From Polytrichum commune (lineage: Eukaryota > Streptophyta > Polytrichopsida > Polytrichales > Polytrichaceae): a stretch of 64,000 nucleotides of DNA. Position 1 is the stretch's first letter. Every line of letters begins with the position of its first letter. Shown here in pieces: positions 11,721 to 25,400 of this stretch. The stretch is taken from the NCBI GenBank assembly GCA_950295325.1, contig OX485803.1, forward strand, positions 56,311,554 through 56,375,553, written 5' to 3'. The notes beneath the pieces are model-generated. The model worked only from the letters and a program-made list of their open reading frames with translations, was not told where the DNA came from and did not search any database. Position numbers and translations under genes: made by a program.

Positions 11721-14700
11721 ATTTTGAGATCAGGTGACTATAATGTACATTGATATGTGCAATTAGGTTGCCCCGCATTAATATGTCAATGATCCACACC
11801 ATTCTGAACATTTACTACCACACTAGCAAAATGCGTTTTATTGAATTTTTTTTCCCTCTAGTTTCCTATTGGTTGCTATTTGGACGAATAAACAAAGCTA
11901 TAATTTTTGTGAACACAAGGTAAATTTCATAGGTAAAGAGGCACTAATCTCTCTGCAAAGGCACCTTAATTGCACATATCTATGTAGATGGTGCTAAACC
12001 CGTCACTTTAAGCAAACATCCTAGTATTATGAGATTAACAAAAAGTCAAATGATGCTTATTAGCAATGAAGGTGGGATTCCAACTTACCAAAGTATGTCA
12101 TTTTGAGTTACGTTATGCAAAAGCAATAAGGGTTCAAAGTTTTATTGGAGGATGATCCAAAACCAACAAGAGAGCTCGATGTTAAGGTGGTTGTGGATAT
12201 TCTTAGCATCAATAGTGCAAGATTTTAGGGTGTTGGTTTAGCATGCTCTACATTAGGACGTGAACACCTATTGAGGGTCCCTTGGAGGTTTATGGACCTA
12301 ATTCATCCAAATGGAAATTCACTAGATCAATTTGTGATCTTTGACCCTAATTCAAGATTTAATTTGGCTTTATATATATGAGCTTTGTATAGGATTCATT
12401 GTTTTCACCCTCCCCGTCAACAAGTGTTAGAAAACTCTTCCTGAATTGTAGCATAAGCATATGATAACATGCTTGAACATTGATCCAAAAGTTGTACCCT
12501 AACATTCTACTTTTGTGATGTATTTGAAGATGAATTTCAATCATCTCGTGGGTGTGGTTGAATGTGATTACCCTTGAACACAATCACCACCACATTTGGA
12601 GTGTAAGCGACCTTTCAAAGAGATGGAGAAGTTTAAGAACTCTCTATTGGACTCGTTTCAAATGCCATACTAAAAAGAATTTACAAAGTTTGCTATGATG
12701 TTGATGATCTCGGGAATAATAAGGGTGTGGTCCAAGTAAAGTGTGTTATCGAAGTTTATCGTGGTTGAACAGGCTCTCCTCCTCTATGAGAGGGTGGCAC
12801 TATAATAAGAAAAGCGGGATGGAACCGTTATCCAAAAAGCTCTCCGTAAAGGAGCAGGTCGATCCAAACCGGATTTTTTTTTAAGGGCGAGTGCATAAAA
12901 GTGATTCCATTTCTAAAGAGCTTTGTCCTCTTACTCATTGGCCCTTCCGGGGGAGAATGTTTCCCATTTGCCGATCGAGGGGGTGCACCCCACCCTTTCC
13001 CGCGCGCATTAACTCCTCTCTTTCATCTTTCCACCCTTTCCCTACCCGCTTTTGCCATGGAGGAGGAAAGAACTCATTTTCCGTGTTGTTCAATTCTTAC
13101 CACTCCGTACGATGTGGCACTTGTTGCCACATGGCAAAATTGATTCCCTCCACATGCTCCGTTTACATTGCACAACCCCATCACATTCATTCATACACTT
13201 CCGATACTTAGGTTTTATTACATCCATTCTTTTTTGTAAAAAAATACTCTTTGGGTCGACTGCTGTAGTGGACTACAACTAGCAATCGACTTAAGTTTTT
13301 TACCATTAGATCTTGTTAGATGCACCATTTTTTTCTTCAGACTATTTATTTATGTATTTTCTAGAAGTTGAGTGCTAGTAGCAGTTGATTAGCTAGTCAA
13401 CTGCTCCTAGTTGATTGCAACATGCAAATTTGAGCAATTTAGTACTAAACCAAAAATTTAAAATTCTAAAAAAAATCAAATTGTCAGGTCTTGTAGGCAG
13501 CAAGATCTAACGGTCCATATTTTTTGGATTTTTTTCCCTCTTTTGTAGCGGACTATCATGTCGATTGCAAATCAAGAGTCAACTTAACCAGATTGTTGAC
13601 TAGGGGGTTGACCGCGTCAATTTACTCCTTGGGTAAATTGTTGTTTTTCCCCTCCCCCCCAACCAAGTTCGATGTGACATTTATTTGGTCTGGTGATACT
13701 ATTACTATCACAAGACGTGACGTATGTGGTCGTGAAATCCTTGCTGATACTGGCATCAAAGAACCTTTATGTGGGTGTCAAAATTGTCATATCAAGCAAA
13801 TATTGATATTTGGTGGGTATGTCAAGGTGGAGAAAATCTTTGTATATCTAATTCTTTGGGTCAATGCCATTCTAACATATTGATACTAGGACAATTTTTG
13901 CCTAGGTGTATTTGAAGGTTCTTGAATGATATATATTAGACCCAGATGATGTCAAAAACAAAATGTAATCAAATAGCCAACCATACTAGTGTTACAAAGT
14001 GTAAAACTCCTCATTATAGATATTTGAATGGTATACAAAAATGATACTAGACCAACATTAGTTTATATCCCATCAACAAGTTTTACTGCATCATTAATCT
14101 GGGGAACTAAAGGGCCGTTCGTTGTACATGTGGTTGTGCATGGTTGTGGTTTCCACTGAGGAAATTGTCGCATTTGAATACCTCCTTCATTCATCCAACA
14201 TATAAACTTGACCTCATACAGGTTTGTGGTTGAAATTTATACGGTTAAAGTTTGCATCCATGTAGTTGAAATCTTGAATGCCATAGACCCATGTATAAGA
14301 TTTCGATATCAAACCCATAACCAATTTGAATAATAGGAAACATGCAATCAGGAGTACAAATAATGGCTTAGAACACTAGATATTGCTTAGGATAGTACAA
14401 TGAATTTCTTCAGGTATTGTTGTCATATTTGGATCCTATTATCAAAATATGTGTTCAATTGGATAAGATCATTTGAAGTGGTAGATTATTTCAATAAGGA
14501 TCACTTATCTATTAGTGTGGGTGAAGATTGATGTAGCCACACTAATTATCTAATTAGTCTAGCCCGAGACCTTGGTCTTCCCTTAAATCTTCCTGGAGAC
14601 TTCTGGTCAACACCTTAAGTATCGGTTCAAAGAAAAAGTAGCATAAAGTAAAATAGTCATGTAGAGAATTAAATGTGACCCACACTAATTTAGAACTGGA

Positions 14701-14740
14701 CTAGATATATATAACATGGTTGAAAATTCATGCAAGTCCT
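11721..14740. other. Intergenic DNA, no supported gene
   Basis: The frame at 13524-13883 (119 codons) contains CGREILADTGIKEPLCGCQNC but matches nothing I recognise. It sits in a repeat-like context: GTCAACTGCTCCTAGTTGA phrases near 13250-13620 recur in altered form near 35420-35620. I do not call it a gene. Confidence 0.4.
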
Positions 14741-14747
14741 AGAGAAC

Positions 14748-14970
14748 TACACTAAATATTGTATTTAGTGCCACTTACTATTTGGAGTTACACATTGCTA
14801 TATCTTCTAACTATTAATGAGATTTTTTTACCAAGTATAATTGTTAATGTTTTTTAATGTTCAAACAACTATTTTGGCCTCTTTTTTTGCAAAAAATGAG
14901 ATGTACAATAGATAATTATAGTTTTGTGTAATTCCAAACGGTAATTGGCAACTAATACAATCTTTAGTGT
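14748..14970. mobile_element. MITE, CACTAAATA family, copy 1
   Basis: Left end ACTACACTAAATATTGTATTTAGTG, itself a small palindrome, is followed by CACTTACTATTTGGAGTTACA. The right end is a diverged inverted version ending near TCTTTAGTGT. About 220 bp and non-coding. Related copies lie near 45.6, 55.6, 58.6 and 63.7 kb. Confidence 0.65.
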
Positions 14971-15883
14971 GATTTACCATTTGCATCCTCATATTATGGT
15001 CCACATTATACATCATCAGGCATGAAAATAATGTGCATCATTGCTTACACTTGAATCTTCAACCACTCAATTTGTTTTCATTCTTTCACTTCTAGTTGCA
15101 CGTAAGGTATGGATTGAAAGCATCAAAAATGCGAATCCAAGGAGCATATACCATACACTCAACTTCCTAAGTCTAAGAATCAAAGGAGAGATCATCTTAT
15201 CTTTGTATAATCAATGTGCCCAAACTCTTAAGAGATCGGAGGTGGTCTTGGTGTCTCTAGAAGAACATGATAAGCTTTGCACAAGAAACAACACATTTGT
15301 AAAATAAAATAAAAACGAGAAAGATTTGAAGGAGATATATCATTGAAACAAGTGGAGGTGTTTTTTTTTAATTTAAAAAAAATAAAAAAATAATAGATGA
15401 AATGTATACTTGAATGACCATTGTACCAAATGCTAAGGGTTAAGAGACAACCTTATTATATTTAGAAAGTGCATGAAAAGCTTATAAGATAGATTGTTTG
15501 TTTGTGAAGGAACGAACATGATTTGAGAGGATATCACCATTTGCAATAGTTGGAGGTGTTTTTTGAACCTCCAATGTTATATAGTGTGGGTTGGTACTTA
15601 TTGTGCACCCATAATTAATTCTCCCCAATATATCTAGGCCGGGCATCTCATCAAAAATGTGGCCCACAATATCTACCATAGTTAGTGTAATAGCCTTGTA
15701 AGCATGTTCGATATTGTGATGCTCAAAGAGTAAAATTTATGGACTTTGTGTAGGTTTGTTTTGAAAGTTTAGACCAACATGCAAATGACACATCTTGAAA
15801 ACTAAATTATCTTGTTTATACTTGAACCAAAACCAATATTTGGCACATTCTTTCATATTGAGGACAATAGAGTTGGTAGTGTA

Positions 15884-16040
15884 CAATCTACCCTTTATAT
15901 TTGTTACCTCTATAAGTGTTACAATTTCATACGTGTTAGTATTTTTTCTACTCCCTATTTGGAGAGACTACAAAGAAATTTAGTGTTTAGTGTTACATGA
16001 ATGTCTACTCCCCTCTTTGTGTATCATATTCTTCCAAATC
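15884..16040 (+). mobile_element. Left end of a Tigger/pogo-like element (remnant)
   Basis: CAATCTACCCTTTATATTTG, then TTACCTCTATAAGTGTTACA, preceded by TA at 15882-15883. It matches the terminal and subterminal layout of the element at 46147-47130. It is followed by CTACTCCCCTCTTTGTG, also present at the equivalent place there. No matching right end is visible, so it is probably truncated. Confidence 0.5.
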
Positions 16041-18805
16041 AGGGCCACTTCAACCTCTTGTAAGAATTATATTAATCTGGCTATTCTAATTATGAAAGAA
16101 ACGAATGATTTCTTATTGAAATATTTCTTAATGGATGTTGTATGACATTCATATATGTATACACCGGGATTGATTAGATAACAAACTGGTGATGGTGGTT
16201 TTAGCTATAATAAACCATTGTAGCACTGAGGTGAGGGGGAGTGGGTATATCATAAAGGAATTTGGGTTGGGGCGTTGCTCACCATGTGTTAGACTATCTT
16301 CTCTAGTTAGTGCTAAGGTATGTGGATGTTATTCGGCTAGTTTTCCTTGTCCTACTTATTCTACTAAATATATTTACATACTGAAATTATGTTACATTGA
16401 TAAATTTATGATGAAATAAACAAAAACTAGATTGCAAAAGATTGGATCTCCTCTAATTAGGTTATGATTGACGGATCAAGAAAAGTGATTGAATAACACC
16501 TGCATGTCTTAGGTTGTTCATAGAAAACCTTGACTTGTAATGTCACTTTGATAAGACCTAGGATGCTAGCTTAACAAGATTGATCTCAAACATGTTGGGA
16601 GATCCAATGCACCTTCCCTTGGGTTCTTTTGTTGGTGTACTGTGCCTTGTGAGGAGGTCGTTGACCCTTAAATGTCTGCTTCATGTCTCATAGATGGAAC
16701 AGCTTGTAAAATCTTACCATTTTACGCACTCTAATATTCTTAATCATTTTCTGCACCTCTATCGGAACATGATGGGGTCAGGGTGAACATAACATGTCAG
16801 AAACTATTAGAAGAACACACTTTGGAAAGAGAACAACAACTCTCACAAGCTGAATCATGCTATGAAATGTTTCATTTGCATCAATTCTTTCTGTAAACAA
16901 TTTTTTCTTCACACGTTCAGGTAGAGCTGTGGCTACTTTCTACCACACAAAAGATGTCGCAACAACTAGAGAGAGATCTTCCAATCCAGAGAGATAAACA
17001 TTTCCATTTGGAATCACTGCCAACGCATGCGTCCTCATCATCGTCTTGCATCTACGAGAGAGATGCCCGAATCTACCACTATGGTAGATCTGTAAATCTC
17101 TCAACGATGTAAGATGATTTCCCCATCACAACGCGAGTCAACTCCCCTAGACTTGTATGGTTGCGCCTTGCAGTGTGTGACCAATGAGGCAAGCAAGCAA
17201 CCCAAAAACAAATTCAAAATATCAAAAGAAGAAGAAGAAGAAGAGTGCAGTGTAATCTATTCATATCATTTGCCACAGAACGAGCTGCTTCGCTTCATTC
17301 AATTCGTTGGCAGTCTTTGAACTTGTGGAGTTTGATGATTATTGATTGCATTTTTGGTTTGCGAGAGTGGGTTGGTGGTACTGCAGTGGCTCATACATAA
17401 GGGCATGCCTCAATCGATTTGTGAAAGGGTGATGCTCTTTGAGAGCACTGGCAAAGGGCACTGGGTCTTAACTTTGACATGCTCTCTCCCATCATTCCCA
17501 TGTCCCCCAGATTTGCACCAGGGGAATGTAAGCCCCCTGTACATGTCACTGTACGTAACGTGCTCTAATAAACCGAAACCAAGAATTTTCTGGATTCTCT
17601 CAAAGGCCAACTTCGCAGGGCAGGGCAGGCCGGCGTTTAGGTATCATTGCCTTACTTTTTGCCTTTCAAGTTCGCCTTTCACTAGTCCACCCTTTTTGAA
17701 CGTGCACTGAGGGGGGTAATGATTCAAACCCTGGCCTCCAGTCTATCGAATTTTGTGATTCTCAACTTTTGCGCGAGTGCAGAGTTTGAGAGCACAAATC
17801 TTTTGCGTCGTACGGCAATGGCATCCACGAGTAGAAACTATGCTCCTCAAACAACACGGTTCCCGACATGCATGTATAATTGGGGTGACTAAACTATAGA
17901 GGGTCTAGGTAGGGTGAATGGATTTGGTGAAGCGGTTGTTGTTTTGTTTGAGATCATGGTTTCTACTAGTGAGATTCCTCTTGAATTGGGCTTATTGGAT
18001 TTAATAGAGCAATGTGTTGAAATTGTGTTGTGTGGGATCGTGTTTTCTACTAGTGAATCTTGTAGGAGAATCCTGATGTCAAAGTTTGACATGGTGGAAG
18101 GTAAGTGCACTCAACCCAACATTGAACCTAAAACATATACTATCTACCACGATCGTACACTTGAAGTCCTTAAATATGCACAATTGTGATACGTAGTGTT
18201 GTTTTGGGTTTGGTGTTGGTTTTTAGCATACTTACCTTGAGTCTAAAAAAATTGAACATCAAATTCTCGTAAGTGTACCACAAAAAGACAACTCTAGCAT
18301 AATATCACCTATAAATATTGGGTGAGAGGGGGGGGGGGTTGAGGAATATCCTTGCCTTGGTTTAGGTAGGGGACTAGGAGTTCTCTCTACCTCGCTTTCA
18401 CTTGTACACCAATTCTTTCTAAGAGTGTGGACAACGTACTCCACTTATTCTAGGCATCCACACTTTGAATTTAACGTGGATCACAATTTAAGTTTACAAC
18501 CAACACTGATTTTTGCTTACAAAAGGGTGGTGTGTCCCAATGTGTACTACATGAGACATTTTGGTATTCAAATTAAGGTGTATTGTACAAAATCAAAGAA
18601 AAAATTGCTTTCAAGTGCATCGTCATTAAAATGCCAGTTCCTTTTAGTTACCAAACTTTGGGTCATTGGGATCCCCTTCCTCGTCACATGGATTTTGAGC
18701 AAGCAAGATATAACATGTCAACACAACCATGCAAATGTAGGAGAAAGAGACATCATTTCTTATATAGGTCTGAAAAAATAACTCTAGAAAAAAAATATGA
18801 TTCTT

Positions 18806-18846
<41 letters not shown>

Positions 18847-21800
18847 ACTCCCTTGTATTTAGTGGGAACACGCAAGAACACACTGGGACCCCTTCCCACA
18901 TCTAATGCGATGGGACTACAAATCCAACTACAAAGATACATTCATGAGATGTCATCCAGTGGTGCTCATCCATAGTGTGGTGCCCTAATATATATTATAC
19001 TAATTCCCCACCTTGCTGAACCCTATGGTATGTTAGTTTTAGAATTTCTCTAACATGATCAAATTGTAAGCACTTTAATCTATTTATACCATGCAATTCA
19101 ATATATAACCTGCATTTGTTACATATACATGTTTTATAATTTGTAGGTTGCAATTTCAAAGTGGACCCTATATTTTTTCATACATAGTTTTCTATAAAAC
19201 GGGAGTGATTCCCCCCCCCCCCCCTCCTCGGGAGAGAGGGATGTGTTAGGGTGAATGAGGGACGATTCACCGTGATCATAGCTGTTGTGAGCTCGTATGG
19301 GACAAGTACTATTGCCTCATGTTGGAGGTGCTCCCTTTAGGTACCCATGTAAAGAAGGGACCCTGGGAGGGCCCTATGTTGGTCAAGGGTTGTATATTTG
19401 AAAATAATCCACAAGGTTCAATATCAACTCCTAGCAAAGGACTTCATCATTTCTAATTATCAAGATGCTAATGTTGAACGTTTATGCATCAAGCAATCAA
19501 GGGGTAATAATTGAGACATTACCATACATAGTATACATAACATGGTGGTATTGTTTTTTCCCTAGTGCGTACAAATAAAATGGGCACTGAGGACTTTGTA
19601 ATAAACGCATAAATGGGGTCCTAAGGTTTAGAGAGAAGAAAATGATAATAGATGTGCTACTTTCATCTAATTTACATTTTCATACATTGTTTCATTTGGT
19701 TATTGTCCCCAATGACTATCCAATCCATCCTTGTTTGCTTTTGTGTTCTAGATTTTTCCAAATTAAAGGCTCTTTGAGTGTCCTTTGACTCACTTTTGCT
19801 ATGGTTTTCGGATTGTGCCATTGCCGTAGAAGACCGTCTAAATCTACAGAGTCTTTGACTACCATGATTTCATGTATTGGAAGGGTTTATACAATGCGCC
19901 AATTCTATTGGTAATATGTGGGTAGAATTTCAAGAACTTATTGACCTAATACCAACCCACCTTTTGCATATGGATATATGTTGGTATCAAAAGTTAAAAG
20001 GGTCAAAATGTCCATTTATAACTTAAATCTAGATGCTATTATTGTCTTAGCTCCTTATGTATGTTCTAAGATCATATTGTTTATAAGTTATTACATATGA
20101 TATTACATCTTATGAATGTAAAAGTCTTTTATAAATCACACTGGAAAATGAAAGTGTATTGTCTATACGTAATATAAGCCTAGTTGTTTCCCAATTTATA
20201 TTTTGTGTATGCAGTGGAGACATTTATCAAATTAATTTGAAAACCTTGGTACAAGAATATGAGTTTATCATTTAGCATACCATCCATATATACACATTTA
20301 TTTTTCTTTATAAATTTCTTGTATATAACATACATCATTTGAAGAGTCCACTCCCAAGAATCTAGCCTACATTTTTATGCAAAGTCTAGTATTTTTAGCC
20401 AACCATTTTGCACATGATTGAATTTCTCCTCTCTTTCAAACTATGTTGTGCACATAAATTTATTTTTTAGCCTTAAGACTGCTTTCATTATATTTTACCT
20501 CATTGTGATTTTTTTTGTGAACATTTGCAATCAAAATCTTGTGCTTATAATTTTGTCATGTTAAGATGATAAATTTAGCTCTCAAATTCTATGGACAACT
20601 CTAAGTGGTTTTTAACATTTTTCTTCCAAAATAATTTAAGTTTGTGTAATGAAAATCCTTGGGCTTAAGTCATCTTAGTAATTACAAAATAATCTTCAAC
20701 TTTTAAGATTCAACTTATCATAAATTGTAGTGATGATTATGCAATTAAGGGGCCAACCCCATTGCCACTAGCAATTGTCCGGGGGGTGGACTCTTCATTG
20801 GAAACCTAAATGATGTGCACGGGTGACTGTGAAATTAAACCCCCTATACATGAGAAGTTTATAGAGAAAAACAAGTATTTGTACTAATGGCACATTAGGA
20901 AATGGACTCATGTATTTATACTAAGCTTTGATGTGATAAATGCCTCAACTACATACACAAAATAAATCATGAATCAAATAGGCCTTTATCACATATAAAT
21001 TCCATGTTCACTTTCCAATGAGAAAGTTATTGAACATTATTTCATCCAAAGCATGTACCTCAATGATTGTATCAAACAAAAAATAATTTGGAGAGCAAAA
21101 CTCAAGGAAGCCTGGCATGAGTGCTCCAAGAGTGTCTAGGTTGTAAAAGCCTAGATGCAAACCCTAACAAGAACATACATGGTACTCGTTAAAGACTATG
21201 ACCATATGACAATAGTGGATGAAAACGCAAATTGGATGGAACTAACACATCCATCATCAAATTTTCTCTACACCTTAGGGCCCCCTTTCGTACATCTACC
21301 TTTACGTCAAAAACATCAATAGCCTTTCTAGATGTATACTATGTACACTAATGCCTCAAATAACACCCACGGGTAGATCACTTAGTGCATTTTAAAAACG
21401 ACATGCGGCATAATATAGAGAGGATTAAAATCATTTGAAATAAAATTATAAAGGAATTCCAAATAATGAAGGGGCCATTAAATGTAGACAATCCCATTAT
21501 AAGTAAGTTAGATGGACATAAAACGTGGGCCATTATTTTTTTTGTAAAATTAATGTAGGGGCTGAAGATAAGGATCCTAGAAGATATGTTTAGTATGGTA
21601 TGTAAATGGGTTTAGGACTCACGGGGATGGATGATAATTGGTATTACTTTGCTATGGTCTCCTATGTGTTTTCTTCATAACTCTGTTTGCAATGGTATTA
21701 CTGTTTGCACCCTTCTTTGTTTCCATGCTTTCCCTCAACACTCGTCAATTGCGTTAGGAAGTAAATTAGTTTTTATTACTTAAAAGAAATATAGAGTACA

Positions 21801-22338
21801 AAAAATTGCAGTGACTTGGACAATATAAGTAATGGAAGGGCACAAACAAATGGGCCATTTTTGAAATTTAAGTAATTATAGGGAGGCTTTAATTCAACCC
21901 TTGAAGGTAAATAGCCCCAAAACAAAAAACCCCCATCCGCACGTGGTGCACAAAAATGCCTTAGAGTGATCTACCCGTGATAACACCCCTTCTTGAACTC
22001 ACGTTAGTTTGTACATGGTATGAAGAGTCCACCTCCTGGGAGCAATTGCCAGCAGTAGCATGTGACAACAATGGTGAGAGTGATGGAAGTAAAGGTAGAT
22101 GTACAAAAGGACCAAGGGCTAAATTAAAGAAACCGGCACGCGTGCATTTTTGTTGTTGGAAAGAGCGTGGTGAGCAGATTGGAGAGCCAATCACCTTTAC
22201 CGATTAATTTCAAACCAAAACCTTGCAAACTTCCTTGTAATGGTCTTACGATGTCCTTTTCTTTGTGACTAATTCTTGTTGTTGTGTGTGACTGCTCATC
22301 TTGAGAAATGGAGGGTCAAGGTTAAATTGGTCGCTGTA
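16041..22338. other. Long intergenic stretch with simple repeats
   Basis: No supported gene on either strand. It includes a G run near 18329, a GA microsatellite (18808-18844) and a C run (19211-19224). The slightly GC-richer block 16900-17750 has several short frames but no recognisable domain. Confidence 0.4.
18808..18844. repeat. (GA)n microsatellite
   Basis: Uninterrupted alternating GA for about 36 bp. Confidence 0.95.
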
Positions 22339-22348
22339 AACGATGCCC
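22339..22348. other. Left target-site duplication of the composite element
   Basis: AACGATGCCC here is repeated exactly at 34188-34197, just outside the opposite terminus. A 9-11-bp duplication is typical of Mutator-like elements. Confidence 0.75.
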
Positions 22349-22349
22349 T

Positions 22350-22407
22350 GGGAGTGCTATCTTATGAGTGGTGAGCGATGAGCGGTAACTTATGAGCAGT
22401 GAGGAAG
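22350..22407 (+). repeat. Left terminal inverted repeat and subterminal heptamers
   Basis: GGGAGTGCTATCTTATGAG is followed by consecutive TGAGCRR-type heptamers (TGAGCGA, TGAGCGG and, after a TAACTTA break, TGAGCAG). The order mirrors the right end. Such arrays are typical transposase-binding sites. Confidence 0.8.
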
Positions 22408-25400
22408 ATGAAAATTTTGGTAATAGGACCACCAATATCCTATAACCGTGGAATTGTGGCCTTAAAAATGATGATTTTAGGGTTTAGTAATAAGAGGGTT
22501 GAGAAGGATAAACAACATGAAGTCCAAAAATTTATTCATCAGTAGTAGCACTAGACATGAAACTATCTTTTGCCTCGTCATCTATATATATTCGAGCACC
22601 TTTGCATTGCGAATTGATTTTGGAACTATAGCAAGATTCTTCATTTGGATCCGAATCTTCGAGATTCAACATTGCAATTGCAACATTCTCGGCATATGAT
22701 GGGAGACGCGGGCTACGGCTTGGACTTCGTAGGAATTGTCTATATGCCCAAAACGGGAGACATGTCCTCTTTCCAATCGTATTCCTGAAATCAAATCGAT
22801 GAAACATGTAAATAATGTGAAGAAATAAAAATGAACCAATGAATTGAATGAAACGAATGAATTGAATAAAAATTTATTGTATTAAAACTTACTCACACTC
22901 AAATTCAAGCATCTCCTCATCCGAGAGGTCATCATCTTCTTTTGTGAGATCTTGTATATTCTCCTTAGATGACCCCTCTTTCAAAACGTTTTCCAAAAGC
23001 GGTTTCAATATGTGCTCAAATATGTCATTATCACCCTCAAATGCAAGAAGATGTCTGCCACATGCGCGTGTTGCTAGGATAGAAGCTCCAGTGGAACATG
23101 TCAAATCAACAACGCGTCCATTCGACGGTGTAAACAATTCAATAAGATCTTGAAAAAAACGCGGCGATTTTTTATATGGCCCCCTCCAAGGTCTTCCCGA
23201 TTTTTGAAGAAGCATGTTTTTTTCATCCACAAAATTGAAAAGCAAGTTTTTGCTTTTCAATCCAGTGCCAAAAAAAGTGGAGTTTGGTTGTCTCGTGAAT
23301 TTTGTGGTAGTAAAATTCCATACCAAGACATGAGCCATAAATGCCGGAGTCTACAAAAAAATGTAAATTATGTTAAAACTATATAGAATGCAAATAACAC
23401 CAAAATAATTAAATAAAAACAATTGTGATGTGTTATACTTACGGTGTAGGTTGGAGACTCCGGATCCTTGAACACCATGTACGAATTGAGGTAAATAAAA
23501 GTCCTAAGAACTTTCATGTTGCCGTTGTGTAAGGTTGAATTCAAAACCTTCTTGGTTTGCATATCGATAGCAGAAAATACTATGAGGACGCCATCATCAG
23601 ACAAGATGGACTTGCACAAGGACATTGTTGCAACCATCCAGTTCTTGTCATATTTATTCCAAAGAGGAATTTCAGCAGGTCTATTGGAGAGGTTGAAGTC
23701 AAGACCGTCGGGAAATTGGAGAAAAACAAGGTCAACGGCAAAGGGAGTCGGACTTCCCATGACATGAAATTCGCGATTGTCATTGAACTGAAATACCACA
23801 ACATATCACAATATAAGACACAAAATAAAACCCAAATGAAAGTAAGAACATTAGAGAAAATACCAAAACAATAATTATACTTACGTTTTCAATAAATTCC
23901 CGCCATTGGATCCACTTAGGAGGGCCTACATCCACCCCTTCAGACTTGTTCTTGACAGCAGTAGATCAAGCAAATGAGAGCGTGAGAAAGTTCTTCAGTA
24001 TGAATAACTCTTTTCTTAAAATATCCGTTGGCGCACGATGAATAGCGTCATAGGTACTAGAGTAATGAAATTCCAATACATCGCATCTAGACTTTGAACT
24101 TTCGCCTCCAAGTGGATTCTTATCCAAATCATTGGAAAGAACAAGCAATTCTTCATGTTGTGAAATCTCCGATTGATCTTGTATTTTGGTTTCAGGAACA
24201 TGTTTCCTCTTACGATGTTTTGTCTCTTTTGGTTCTGGCTCTCTAAGTTTAAGCTGCACAATTTGTGCTTGCAAAATTGCAGTATCACGAGGATCCACAT
24301 TTTTAGCATCATTTATCTGACAGATTGTTTTCTCACTTCACGGACATACATCCTTAGGACAATCAAAATACCAACCACAATCCTCATAGTGTGGGAGCGA
24401 CGAATCCAAACAAATCTCAGTAGTGAACATGCATGAATCTCCTGCACCAGTGTCATGCCAATTTGGGAAAAAACGAGGTTCCCCTATAACGCATTTATGT
24501 GGAATCAAAACATATCGAAAATACCTACACACAAAAATATTGTAAGTCAAATATTTCATGACAATTTGACAAATGGAATCAAAAAATCAAAAAATAATAA
24601 GATTAGGTTGTACCTGTATAATACACGTTTCATAGCAAGATCAATATTAGGTTGCTCATCCCAACCGTTGTGTTTTTTAACTTTTCCGCTTTGGAATTCA
24701 CGATAGAATATTGAATTGAAAGCCGCAAACTTCCAGGTTTGGATATACTCGGAGAGAGTAGATACATCTGCAGGCAACTGAAGAGGAGATGAAAGAATAC
24801 TTTGAAGCTCTTCGATAGCCTTTTTTTCCAACTGTACCCAATATGTAGATTTTGATAACCAATCATCAAGTGCAGAATCAGAGAGGGGCGATTTCGGAAA
24901 ATGCAATGTATCTTTGTCAAATCTATTGCCATTTCAAAGCTTGAGCCATCCAACTTTGACTTCTGCATCCACATTACTCACAGCAACACGATGAAGTTTC
25001 TCTTATAGCATTTCAGGCACCGAAAATGAACCCCAATGGCGCTTAACTTCTTCAAGGAAAGCAGAGATAAGGTTGATGTCGGCAATCGCTAGTTGTTTCA
25101 TAAAACTAGAAGATAACATTGCACGTTTTTTGTTGACAGCTGCAAACATTGCTTTTGAAACTCCGTCTGATGTCCGTTCAAGAGGATGAGTTTCATTATA
25201 CTGGTTGAGAGCAATATCGTTAGCCTCAGCAAGTTCTTGCTGAAAAATCAAACAAAAGTCAATATTTATAAGTACATATAGATGTAATGTAAAATGAAGA
25301 TGAATAAACATAAGGCACATATTAGCAATGGTAGAAGAACTTACACTGTACATGTAATCCAAAAAAATTGGTCGTCTCAAAGAATACCAAGTTTCGACGG

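Noticed and set aside
13524-13883. 119-codon frame as a host gene
   Set aside because: No recognisable domain, no splice context, and it overlaps a degenerate dispersed repeat.
22884-23386. Plus-strand frames overlapping the methyltransferase exons
   Set aside because: They are antisense shadows. The minus strand carries the conserved motifs and splice sites.
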